From contig RSEF01000002.1 of the NCBI GenBank assembly GCA_003993805.1, positions 66,206,986 through 66,270,985 on the forward strand: 64,000 bases of DNA. The letters run 5' to 3'. Shown here one piece after another: positions 25,201 through 36,477 of this stretch. Each line of letters opens with the position of its first letter. The stretch's first letter is position 1. The translations under genes and the position numbers were made by a program. Under the pieces are notes generated by a model, which was not told where the DNA came from, did no database searches, and saw only the letters and a program-made list of their open reading frames with translations. This DNA comes from Himantopus leucocephalus (taxonomy: Eukaryota > Chordata > Aves > Charadriiformes > Recurvirostridae).

Positions 25201-27780
25201 TGACTTGCTTATCCAAAGTAGGGTGAAGTAGGACTTCTAGGTCCCAGATATTCATCTACTGCCAACCCTGGAGACATATGGACTCATAAGGTGCTTAGAG
25301 GGCTCCTTACCTGGCTGGGGTTCAGGTGTGGGCCCAGGTGATGACAACTGGAGCATCTTGGTGCCTGGCTCGCAACTTATGGCCAAGCAGTCATTTGACA
25401 ATGTACAAAAATGGTCCCAGGAGTGCAGCCCTTTCCTAGAAGAAAACTCTTGACTGTGACTTTCCTCTTTCTATCATACTCAGTGGATTATTCCCTGTGT
25501 AGTTGCATAGCACTCACAGGAAATATATTCCTTTTCACTCCTCCATAAACTATTTAACCTTGAAGAGGTGAAAGATGTGCACTTTAAGCTCCTCAGTCTT
25601 TGGTGGGACTCAAATCTGCCTCTACCCTATTCTAGGTGGGATATTCTGACCATGAGCACATGAGATAGGTCATATGTCAGAGTATTTAACTGAGATAACA
25701 CTTTAATGAAACGGTAGAAGGGGAAATGTATAAGTTGGGAAATATTTGCGAAAGAGGAAAAGAATTGCCCTTTTTTTTCCCATGTCTGATGCTCACCCAA
25801 CCTTTAATAAACCATTGTGGTTTTAAACAAAACTCTTTCAAGAATGTTGCATTTCATTTTAAGTTTTTTAAAGGATCAGTTACACGTGCAAGTGAAAATG
25901 ATGCTACCATCACACTTCCATCACTACCACACTTTAAAAGAATGAGCTTGTTCTATGCAAGCAGCAGGTTTAGGCAAATACCTTTTAATTAAAGGTTCTG
26001 GGCTGCAGACCACAGGAAGGAAAAAAGGGGCCTCCACCCAAGTTAGGTCTCTGTTTGCCAGGGAAGACTGTTTAAGACATACCTTCTTCTGCAGCATTTC
26101 ATATTGGCTAGGTCTAGGCAGTTCTGTCCTCAGTGTATGGATTTTTTTAACAATTTATCTGAGACAGTTACTGTTCTGATGTATTATATAGGTAACTCAA
26201 GCATCTAGGAACTTATTACTAGCAGTGAAAATAAACATCCCTTGAATCATTACATAGATAATAATTAATTACCAGAACTAAATAAGTAATTAAGAATAAC
26301 AGCTTCACTTACTTAATAAAATTTAACCAGTTAAAAATACCTCCCCAGTCACACGTCATTGATGTTTTGGATCATCTCTTGGTTGTCTTTGTGTAAAACA
26401 GTTGCTTACAGATATGATGCTATGACTAGAATCATGAGATAAAACAGAAGGACTGAGTCAGTCTCTCACACGGATACTGCCAGTGTTCAATGAACACAGG
26501 TTTCCCTAGGTCTTGAGTTACAGGCTACGAAGGAAGGGCCCAAGGAAGGGCAAGAAGAGCACTAACAGCCCAGCTCTTCTGTATTTTTTAGTCTCTGTGC
26601 ACTGGCTCACAACTCTCTACCAGTCTAATTGGTGTGATGCCCCAGTCCAGCTCCATACTTTTGGCACTGCTAGGCTCTGACTCTTTGGGCGCCTGTGGGA
26701 ACCTTGTTTTGTGGGAGCAGATTCTAGACTTACTGCCACAGACCAAACTTGTGCCAACAGCAGCTGATGTGAACACAGGGTAAATTTGACCCGTTATAAC
26801 TAGATTGACCTCACGTGAATACTTCATTCAAGTAGCTCAAGAAAAGCTATTCAGCACTTTAAAGGCCAGAGGTTTAATCCCCTTAAGTTGCTCTGGATAA
26901 ATGTACATGGCTAAAAAAGTTTACATACCTGACCTAGAACAGATGGTGTATATCAATAGTATATAGACTTTCTAGACACTTCATATTTTTACACTGATGT
27001 GCATGTGCATTTTTACTTTTTTAGATGCTAGATGCCTACCTAAAACATGTAGAACAGGGTATGCTTGAAGGAGAAAGTGACAAGGCATGGGTCTGTTTTA
27101 ACTTCTTTGTCTAAACATTGTTTCTATTGAAGCCATTTAGCAAGTCCTTTCAGCTTAATAAGACTGCTGACTTTCAGTGTCAATAACTCAATAACAGACA
27201 GGAGCTTATAGCTAAATATACATCACCTGTTTTTACAGGCAGACAGAGTGGGGGCATCAATGAATTGCATTTTCAGGCTTTATATTTAGTCCCAAAACCA
27301 CCACTGAAGTCTCCTCTGGAGACTTTGTATCCTCTGTAGACTTCAGAAATACTTTGAATCATTCCTTAAAACCTAACTGAAATGAGTTACTTTAAAAGTG
27401 TGGTTGAAAATTACATATTCTGTGCATTCAGCAAGATACGGAAGGAGAGGACTGGTGATAATGTAGTTTTTTGGAAAGATTTTTAAACATAGTGCAGAGT
27501 GCTTATATTTTCCTGTGGTAGGTGTCCCATGCATATGGGTGCTGGGAGATACACAGAGAGGAGCATGGGCAAACTCTAGAATAAGTAAATATCTGGCCCG
27601 CACCCAAAAATAACTCTAGAAACAGACTTAAATTTCAGGAAACAAAACTGTAAAAGCAATTTCATTCTCTTAAACTTCATAGCTCAAACTTAGTGTTCAG
27701 ACACAAGGCGTATGACCTCTCCCTCTCGTCCCCTTTCTTTGCTGCGCGTTGGGTAACTAGCTGTACACTGCTCTCTTATT
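22201..27780. other. unique sequence without recognised genes
   Basis: Holds a perfect 14-bp palindrome (AGCTCAGCTGAGCT, 22749-22762) centred on an E-box CAGCTG, and a 163-codon plus-strand frame (23103-23594) with no recognisable domain. TTAATTA-type cores recur near 26260-26320. No exon could be supported. Confidence 0.45.
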
Positions 27781-27849
27781 TTCCCCTGCTTTCTTTGCAG
27801 AGAGGCTGCGAGACCGGCACATCGTCCTTCCATCACTGCACAGAGTCTG

Positions 27850-27970
27850 GTGTACCATTAATCAGGTCAGCCAATCAGCATGCAGGGATTAGCATAATGT
27901 ACAGACACACTTAATCAGGTCTACTATACAGTTAATCATGTGTATGCTAATAGTTATGGAGGATTAACCA
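27850..27970. promoter_or_regulatory. candidate enhancer: cluster of TAATC-type homeodomain sites and paired octamer variants
   Basis: Five K50-homeodomain-like cores fall in 112 bp: TTAATCAGGTC at 27858, the identical 11-mer at 27911, GGATTAG at 27886, TTAATCATG at 27932 and GGATTAACC at 27961. Two octamer variants in opposite orientation flank the middle: ATTAGCAT (27888-27895) and ATGCTAAT (27944-27951). A CCAAT box (27871) sits between the first two homeodomain-like cores. OTX/PITX-class and POU-class proteins are the families known to bind such cores. The sequence is unique and repeat-free. A pyrimidine tract ending in TTTGCAG at 27800 could be a splice acceptor of a noncoding exon. Binding and activity are inference. 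Confidence 0.42.
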
Positions 27971-30900
27971 TTTAGGACACTGGCTTTCTGTTCTGATTGA
28001 CTGTGTTTCCTACCTGTTAACTTTCCCTCTCTTATTTTTTTTTCCCCTCTGTTTATTCCTCCCACTGAAAATTGTGACTGCTGAAAGTGTTTCTGTAAGG
28101 CTGCCTGTTTAATTAAGGATATATTTAAATAATGGGGGGAAAAAAAACCAAATCATGGGCAGATTCAAATGTTGGATTCACAAACTGATCTCTGATTCAT
28201 GAAAATGTTATTTTTTTATGGGAAAGAAGTATACATGACTCTGCTTCCTCAGAAAGTATTCTTGATCTCAAGAGCTATGAATACGAATTACCGTTTAATC
28301 ACCAAACTGTGATAATTTCCAAGATAGATTTTGAATTTGTGAACTAACTTTTAACGGCAAAGGATCAGAATATATTCAGTTTGGGTAATCAAACGCAAAA
28401 CACAGCAATAAGATTCTTTGGCTGTTCACTGGAAATTGGTAGAGAGAGAACAAGTAGCAGCTAAAAGTAATCCCTCAAACCACCCTGTAACTGAGTGTTT
28501 GCATATAGTCAGGGCTATCAGTGCAAAGGCTGAAGGATTCAGTCAGAAGGAAGGGTGAAGTGGTTAGGAGGAGGGGTGGGGAGAGAGACTTGAGTGAGAG
28601 GCACAGAAAAAATGAGCCTGCCAGTGGTTAATTGAGCATATAGATTCCTAATGTGTCAGGCACTACCCTCTCAGATGAAGGATGACACTTTTTAGGACGC
28701 ATCTTCCTTTGTTACCATTTTAAGACTAATGAAGCCTGCAATTCATAAACCTGATGCTGGGCACTTATCTGCTGCCAGGGCAATCAGTACAGCAGAAGAG
28801 TATAACTTTGTGTGCACAGGTTTTAAATGTATGCATTTTGGGCATATAGCACAGAATTGTGGTGTAAACAGTTGCAGTGCTGGATAATGTTTCTAGAGGG
28901 GAAAACTAATTTGCAAATGCAAGAACATATTACCCAGATACCCGTCATGTAGCTAATTTTTAAAATCAGATAGTCAAGTGTTTAAGACAACATTTTGGGG
29001 TTTTTTTCTTCCTTTTTTTTCTTTTTTCCTTTTTAAGTGAACCAGGCCTGTTTAATTTTATAGTCTCTAAACAGCAAGGCTCCATTATACAAAAGTTGTG
29101 GGTTTTTTCCCCTGCCTTCAGGTCACTTGTTAATGAGCTGAGCACTGGGAGAGGATGGAAGCGATTACAATGGGATACAGGCAGAGACATTTCCTTTATG
29201 TTTCCATAGAACTATGAAAGTGAGCAAGAGAAAGAAGTGATGTTTATCAGAAGTCCACAGAGACACTTTTCTTTGGAGGTTGATGAGAACACCTTACAAC
29301 CAATTGGACAGAATTTGGGTGCCAGTCAGAGGAGCACTGGGACCCACCTCAGCCCTGGCTTGTGTAGTCTCTGACCTCCTTAACCTCTGCAGGGATTCCT
29401 TTATGAGTGTTCCCAGCCAGATGGTCGAGTCATCAAACCTTTATGAGCACAAACTCCTTTTACCACTTCACAGTTTCTTCCAGCCTAAAAGCAGGGAGGG
29501 TAGACGTGTGAGGAAAAGAAGCTAAAAGGTGTTAAAGATAAAAACAAGACATAGGGGTGCCTTCTTTCTGGATTAGTGACTTAGCGTGATGTCTGTGGTT
29601 TTGGTGCTGCCTGCCTGTGTCGATGTTATTATGAATGTGTTTAGATCTTCCAGTACAAAACATTTACATGGAAAAGCATAGAATCATTTCCCACCATACA
29701 CATTTGTTTTATTATACTACTAGATGAGCATTTAGATATTTTTTTAAACCTCTTCTGTTTCTGATTATTTGGGCCATTTTTAATCCATTCATTTTTGATG
29801 GGTTAAAGCTGCAAAAGATCACTGCTCTGGTTTTGGAGGGCTGATCGGTAGTGGCAGAGAGTGTTATCTACCTTCGTTGGCAATAGGTGACTTAAATTAC
29901 ATGAGGCCTGAGCCCAGCAAAGTGACCTTGTTAACTTTATGAGAACTACACTCCGGTTTCTACCTGCATCCCAGGGAAACAACCTCACTTATGAGGAAGT
30001 CAATTTCCAAGCACTCCTCCAGGAGGAAAGTTAACTCAGTCACCGATTCCTGGATTTAAGGGTTACACTTTTCCAATTAGAGAATACACACAGAACAGCA
30101 AAACGTGTAAAACTGCAACATTGCCGAGACATGCTATAACCATCCTTTGATGCACAGAGCTAATTTTAGAACCTTTGAAATCAATTCTTATCACTAGCAG
30201 GTAAAGTCAAAAATAGAAGACCCATGAATCTGGGTGAGGTCAGACTCCTTTACAGGTTCAGGTTGATTGGTTTGCAATAAAACCACTGAGATCTGCTAGT
30301 TTTTAATGAGCTTTTCTCTGAAGAGGTGAACTTGTATTTTCACTGGGGGTTGTTCTTGAGGGTGTGTTTCACGTGTCTATCTCAAACATTCCCTCTAGAC
30401 CTTGCTGGTTTCCCACATTAAAAATCATCAGGTGAGTTGATGGTTGTTTGCCAAGGTAGAATATATTATAGCAGACCTTACACCAAGCCTGCCTTAGTGA
30501 GAGAAGGGCAACACTCCTTCGATGGTACTCATTTTCTGTTCAATTGATTTCACTTGCAGATGATGCAGACATAATAAATAATTCTAGCAAAGGATCTACC
30601 CTCTACTTGTAAAAAGGGATTTTGACTCAAGGGCCAGTGAATTTCTTTTGAGGAGAAGGTAAGTAGTGCGTACTGTGGAAATTTACTTTGCCATTTTGCT
30701 ATAGGAATAGTAGATGCATAGACGAGACTGCAAACTGTTTAACAAACAAAAAATTTCACTGTAACCACAGACCAGATGTACCTTGTAGAAGTGTTGTTTC
30801 CAGAAATTAATACTAGCTGTACAGTTTTGGTTCAACTTCTGTCATTGTTCTTTTTCAGATTTGAGGATGTGTAGGTGCTGTATGTTTAAATATCTTTTAT

Positions 30901-33628
30901 CTTCTGTTACATAAGAAAGAAGTTAAGGGTCTATTTTTCTGTCTTCCCGTGATACCACTAGGAGATGCATAGAGCTGCCCTGGCAAGGCAGCTGGCAAAT
31001 TTAGTCTCGTCACCTTCTTGCAGATTGTTTTATGGGGTTTCTATGAGGATCAGTTTTGAATATGAAGCTTGTTTAATACATAGCAAATACATATTTCCTA
31101 ACAGGGCTGCCAAGAAAAAGCACAAATCTAGCAAAAATAGTACTGATTTTAAAAATGTAAGCACCTCACTAGAGAGCGTATTTTTCAGTGCTCACCAAAT
31201 TCTAGGCTGGGGCCTAGAAGATGCTAAGAAAATCAAACACAACAGAATTTGAGTAAATGGTTTAAAAACTGTAAAGTTCGTGTTGACACAGTATTTTTAA
31301 TACAGCTTTATTAAGGTCATCTGGATTAAGTTAATGTGTTTGACAGTTGTATCAATGTTTGTAGAATATCAACATGTCCACGCTTACACTGTAGATCGTT
31401 TGCATTGGATACCTATTGTCATCTTTTCTTGAGAAATCATCCTCACTTGTCCTCCATTCCCACAACACGTCTTTCCTTTTTTTAAGAGGAAAGTAACTCT
31501 CCAGACACACATAATGCAATTTTTTTCAAAAACATTAAGCATGGGACTGGCAGAACCTAAGAAATTCAGAGTTAAGTCTAAACCTCTGTCCTTAACTCAC
31601 CCCGCTGTGCTTAGGTATTATAGCACATATGGTATGAACCCCCCACTGCTCTGAGGCCCCCTGATTAAGTGCTGCAATACTGTACCTAGACACAATGTGG
31701 TGACTTAAGGAGAGAATTTCAGCTTTAACTCTGAATGTCCTGGTTCATGTGAGACTGTTAATGTTATTAGAACATAAAGTGGGTGGTTTAATACCTTATA
31801 TATGGTGCTTAAAGTCAGCAGCAGCTGCCAGGGACTGGGTTTCTGCACTGGTTTTTGCTGGGGGGAGGGGAAATTGGTTGTTTTCCTTGCAGTAAAAATA
31901 GAGCGCAAGACCGCTTTCTAAATTAAAAGAAAGTTTTGTTCACTGTGGATGAGCTACAAGAAAGTAATGCAATCAGCAAAACAGAAACAAACTTGGGAGG
32001 GTAAAGCTGGATCCTTTGACAGTCTGAGCAGACCCTAACGGCGTTTTTGCTACAGCGAGCAAAGACTGAACTCGTTCTTTGGTCTTCGTGTGTTTCTTCT
32101 CATTTAATGCTGCTTGTCTGGTAACATCTTCTGAAATATTCCTAGCATTTGGCAAAATCTTGGGGTCCTGACTTCAGACGTTTTATGGATGCTACTTGTG
32201 AACGCAACAGCAGTTTGGACAAAGAAATAGCCTACACAAAAAAGCGAGTAAAGCCACAAGGATTTAGCCACCAAGTTTTTGATAACACAGTTTCTAAGTC
32301 TGAAATGTTTACTTGTGCAAACCAAGACCTTGTTTTACAAGTAGGCAAATTTTACTGACTATTCCCAGAAGAAAGTGCTGCTCAGCGCTAGATTATTACC
32401 CACCGAATTTTACTAACTGAAGATTTGTAAATAGAGTTGGAAGAGTTTTCCACAGTAAAAAGGCAAACTTCAGAGCCTTCTCCTTACTTGGAAAATAGGA
32501 AAGATTCAAATGTGAATGATTCAAGTAAATGAAGATTCAAATGTGGTATTTCCAACTTATTGATCAGAGGTGATTCCTAAGAAGTGTTAGGCTGTCAGAA
32601 GTGTGCAGCTGTCCAGAGCACTTTTGGCACCCCATAAGTCACACTAAGGTACATGTAAGCTGTATCCCAGAAACACAAAGAAAAGGTTTTCTAGAACTCT
32701 TTTCTTCCTTAGTTTGGATATACACATTTTTCCTACATCTTGGTCTGTAGGGTGCAGAAGAGCGAGGCACCCTGGCAGTCAGTTGTTGCGTTGGCTTAAG
32801 AGACTAAGGGACATCAGCTTAAAGCAAGCAGGTCTGGAAGCATTTCAGCATGTGGTGACCGTTTCCTGAAGTCCTTGTTTTGAACTGACTCTGTGTGTCT
32901 GTGTGTGTGTATACATAATTTTTTTTCCTCTGTGTCACCTCCCCCCAGTGATACTACATTTGCAAACAAAGCCTCTGTTGATAGGCGCTTGTCTGCTGGC
33001 TGGGGGTGGGGGGAAATGTAGAAATTCAAACTATTTCACTTCCATTCTTTCAATACTTTCATGGACATCTAGGGATAACTCCAAGTTATGCAAATACTCT
33101 TCACACACACACCCTCAGCAGAAAGTTTTACCTTCTACCACCTTGAAACATCCCTCCCCATATTTACACGGTGCGTGCATGTGGCATATGTTTTCCTGCT
33201 GAGGTTTTCTGGCAAGTGCAGAAATCCTTGCAGCAGTCTGCACTCACACTTCTGAAGGGCTCTGAATTGGTTTGGGGCAGCAGCAGATCTTTTCCATGTG
33301 TGAGAAAGCAATGTTTGTTGCAAAAATCTTGAGGAGCCTAGGTAACTGACAGGGGGAAAAAAAAAGTATATTTATGTTCTTCTTATTAAAAAGGTGGTTA
33401 AATGAATATTTCTAATAAAGTTAGAAATTTGTGAGTCACAGAAACATGCTGTAACACTAACACGTACACACTGAGAGTGGCTGGAGAGGGCAAACCGGAT
33501 AAGGTTGGCTGAGTTTTGCAGATTACGCTTAGAATTACAAAATGGAAACATTGAAATAATATATATGAATGCAGAGGAATACAATTTTTATTTGTCTTTG
33601 GGAAATACCTGCAGAGAGCAAGAAGTTA
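27971..33628. other. unique sequence without recognised genes
   Basis: Only chance frames of up to 95 codons. Small features are a 14-bp direct repeat AAGATTCAAATGTG (32501-32514 and 32532-32545) and a short TG-rich tract near 32890-32910. Confidence 0.45.
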
Positions 33629-33652
33629 GGGAGGGCGGGGTGGGGGATGGGG
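33629..33652 (+). other. G-quadruplex motif
   Basis: Five G runs with very short spacers: GGG, A, GGG, C, GGGG, T, GGGGG, AT, GGGG. This satisfies the canonical four-run rule with loops of 1-2 nt, which favours a stable parallel quadruplex. It lies about 150 bp from the CpG-rich regulatory candidate that follows. Confidence 0.85.
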
Positions 33653-33769
33653 CAGAGAAGGTTTGAGTTGCACCTGTGGGGCTTTAGTAGGTTTCTGTCT
33701 GACCAGTTTACTCCTGCGTGGCCTAGATCCTTCACACCGGGTTAAATTTCATGTTACGAAGACAAATGG

Positions 33770-34200
33770 AAATGAAGAGCTGTGTAATTATTAGTTTTGC
33801 TGCGAGCCGATCAATCATCTGGGGTGAGCTGCTCACAGAGGTCACGCATGACCTTTCGACAGGAGCGTCACTGGCACTGCGGCCGGGGTGTGCTGGCAGC
33901 AGCCGTCCCCCGCTGGCTGCAGCATTATCACCCGCCTGGCAGCGCTGAAAGGCGGGCCCGCATTCCTTGTCACTGGGACCCTTATAATTATGACAAATGA
34001 CTAAATGTGTTATTTTCAGCAAAGCAACGGCAGTCAAAAGGGGTACTTAGGGTTTGTAAGAGGTGATGGCTGGCGTGGCTTTGAAGGCTTTTTCCTTTTC
34101 TTGACTTGGTGCAGACTGAATCATACATGGCCACCCCACTGGTAGCTGAGCAGCGTGTGAAACCCATTTCACACGTCTGCGCTGCCTTACAGCTGCGATG
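33770..34200. promoter_or_regulatory. candidate regulatory element: CpG-rich core with stacked palindromes
   Basis: An AT-rich homeodomain-like site (TAATTATTAG, 33785) and a PBX-type ATCAATCA (33810) are followed by two adjacent palindromes: GTGAGC-T-GCTCAC (33824-33836) and AGGTCA-CGCA-TGACCT (33839-33854). Next comes the most CpG-dense stretch of the window (about 33840-33965), then TTATAATTATGACAAATGAC (33982) and a T-box-like palindrome (34150-34180). AGGTCA is the classic nuclear-receptor half-site; here two are inverted with a 4-nt spacer. No TATA box or gene start can be identified, so an enhancer or distal CpG island is likelier than a promoter. Which factors bind is inference. Confidence 0.45.
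34150..34180. repeat. perfect palindrome with T-box-like half-sites
   Basis: CGTGTGAAA (34154-34162) and TTTCACACG (34167-34175) are exact reverse complements around CCCA. GCAG (34150) and CTGC (34177) extend the stem across a one-base bulge. The GTGTGA/TCACAC cores resemble T-box half-sites, although the usual base before GTGTGA is G and here it is C. Confidence 0.8.
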
Positions 34201-36439
34201 CCCTCTTTTCATCCCTGACAAATCCAGAGCCGGTGGCTGCTGCCTCTTCAAAACCAGCACACGGTTTGGTGGGGGAAACTTTGCTGGCTTTGTCTTAATC
34301 GGGATGAATGGGAAATCCCAAACACTGAAGTGTATTTTACTGGAGTCTGGGAGGTGGTGGGGGAGAGCAAACAAAGCCCGATAGGAAATGTAGCCCTGAT
34401 GGTATTTTTGACACAAGAGCAAGCTTCGCCATCCATAAAGACAATGGAGATGGGAGTAGTAAAATGCACAAGGAAAAAAACATGCACATTTCTTGAAAGT
34501 CATTTGAAAAACAAACAAACAAACATCAGCAACATGTTTAGTGCCTGAGTCTTGTAAATAGTCCACAAATTTCCCCTTGCGTCAATGAAAATCTCAAGAC
34601 TAAATGTTCCAGAGACAACTTAAAAAATAGATAGGTCAGGAGTTTGAAGCTGAACATGACATAAATATTACTAAATTACATTAATGTGTGATTTAATAGT
34701 ACAGGGTGGAGGAAGGGCTGTAAATGCATGGTGTGTACCACAGAAAATAAGGACTAAACCAGCTCTTAGACATAATTTGGTGCTTCCCCTGCCCTGAGAT
34801 TACACAACAGTATTGCTATTGATATTTACAGATATAGTCATGTTTCATTCCCTTAGTTAAAATGATACACATGCATACAATAACTGAAGCAATGCTTATT
34901 TACAGAGTCTGAAGTTAAAATACTTGATGCTTCTTTAAAAAGCAGAAAAACTACTTTCTGCTGATTTTTTTTTTTTTAATTGTGGGGTTTCTTTTTAAAC
35001 CCACTGTCCATTGACAAATAGCATCAGGCAACGGAAGTATCACGAGCGAATACTGCCTCTCACAATTTGCTTTGTTATCACAAGAGATTGTGTAATTTGT
35101 GTTGCATGACTTGGACGAGGGTAAGTATTTAGGTGCTTTTCAGCTTTCAGCACAGTGATGAATGAAACCTCTGGTAAAAAAATCAGCCTGGTGGACAGTC
35201 CCTGTTTCCTGAAAGATTTGTCCCAGCAAAAGAGACCAGATAACCTACTGGCATGTCATGCAGCACTGCGGCTAATGCCCAGCAAGACAGTCCAGTTCCT
35301 GGACATGCACTACCTGACTTATCGTGCTTTGGATCATCTCATTTTCGTGGCTTTTCCTGGCTCACCTGAAGTAGAGCAGCTGGGCAGTTGGCACGCTCTG
35401 TGCCTTGCACAGCAGTGGCACAGGTACAGCTTTGCCTCCCAGCACACAGATGTTGGATTCCTAATTCTCTAGTCAGCCGACAGCAGAGGAGCTGCTGAGG
35501 ACCCATTGTGGAAGTGACAGGAAAAGAGGGCTATTTACCCTTTTTCCTACATCACCTCCCCATCCCCCCAAGCCCCACCCCACCATTGCCTCCTTTGTAT
35601 TTGATTATGTGCCCATTTGCAAAGCTGGGCCCCCAGGTGGAGGGCTTGGATTACAAACAGCTTGACAGTGACACTAATTTCATATGCCTGCCACCTCATT
35701 CTGTGCCTGTAAAGTCACCTGTTATACCTAGCAGTTATGACGGAACATTTTTCCGGTAGCTTATTCAACTTGTGAGGCATCACTTGGTAATGGGTCCAGA
35801 CTGCATCAGCAAAGTCTTAGCTATCCTATTCCACAGGGTACAATAGGCCCTGGTCAGAAAATTGTTGCTTTTACTTGTTGGTACCAGATTTCAGGTAACT
35901 TCAGTGGAAATGCAGACGTAGGTTAATACTCTTTATTACTAAATTCAGTGTTCTGTGAACACTTCAGGTTGTCATCTTGCTTCTCTATCATGAGGATTAA
36001 CAGAGCATGAGAGCTTGATGACAAAAGAAATAAATATTTGCACTGGGAAATATTTTAATAACCTACTCTTTTCACACCTTTCATACTTTTTGTACTCTAC
36101 ATTTTCATTAATCCTGCTAAATCGTATGGGCTACAGAAATCACTCTCTTACAAACTTGCTTCAACATTTATATTACTGTGGTTGTATTATTGCTGTTACA
36201 GTTTATTCTTTCTTGCACTCAGATCCTAACCAACACACTTCTCCTAAACAACATAAATACTCCAATTAAGCAGAAGTATGAAGTTTTGGGTTCATAAACA
36301 GCAAATAAGATCACTGTAGCCTTTAAATAAGTAACTTACCTTAGGTGATAGGCTATTCAATATGCTTATAACTGATTTATAGACAAAAAAAAGTTTGCAT
36401 GCCTAAGGTTTCCCTACTTGTCTCTCAAAACTTTGAGAC
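34201..36439. other. unique sequence without recognised genes
   Basis: A minus-strand frame of 192 codons (33988-34566) overlaps the left part but shows no domain. Because it runs through GC-richer DNA, it is treated as a chance frame. Nothing else was recognised. Confidence 0.45.
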
Positions 36440-36477
36440 AAAGTCAACAAAAAGTCAACAAAACAAAGTCAACAAAA
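36440..36477 (+). repeat. imperfect tandem repeat of AAAGTCAACA
   Basis: Three copies of AAAGTCAACAAA or close variants in 38 bp, the last separated by an extra ACA. Simple local expansion. Confidence 0.85.

Noticed and set aside
27781..27802. Pyrimidine tract plus TTTGCAG as a splice acceptor
   Set aside because: A good acceptor-like string, but no coding frame continues and no matching donor or second exon can be shown; mentioned only as a possibility.
31725..31770. TGTCCTGGTTCA-like start resembling an avian ERV LTR (also near 37917)
   Set aside because: Only about a dozen bases agree and the sequence beyond does not match any LTR known to me.
33988..34566. 192-codon open frame on the minus strand
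   Set aside because: No domain, signal or family resemblance; it overlaps other open frames on both strands in GC-richer DNA where stops are rarer, so it is treated as chance.
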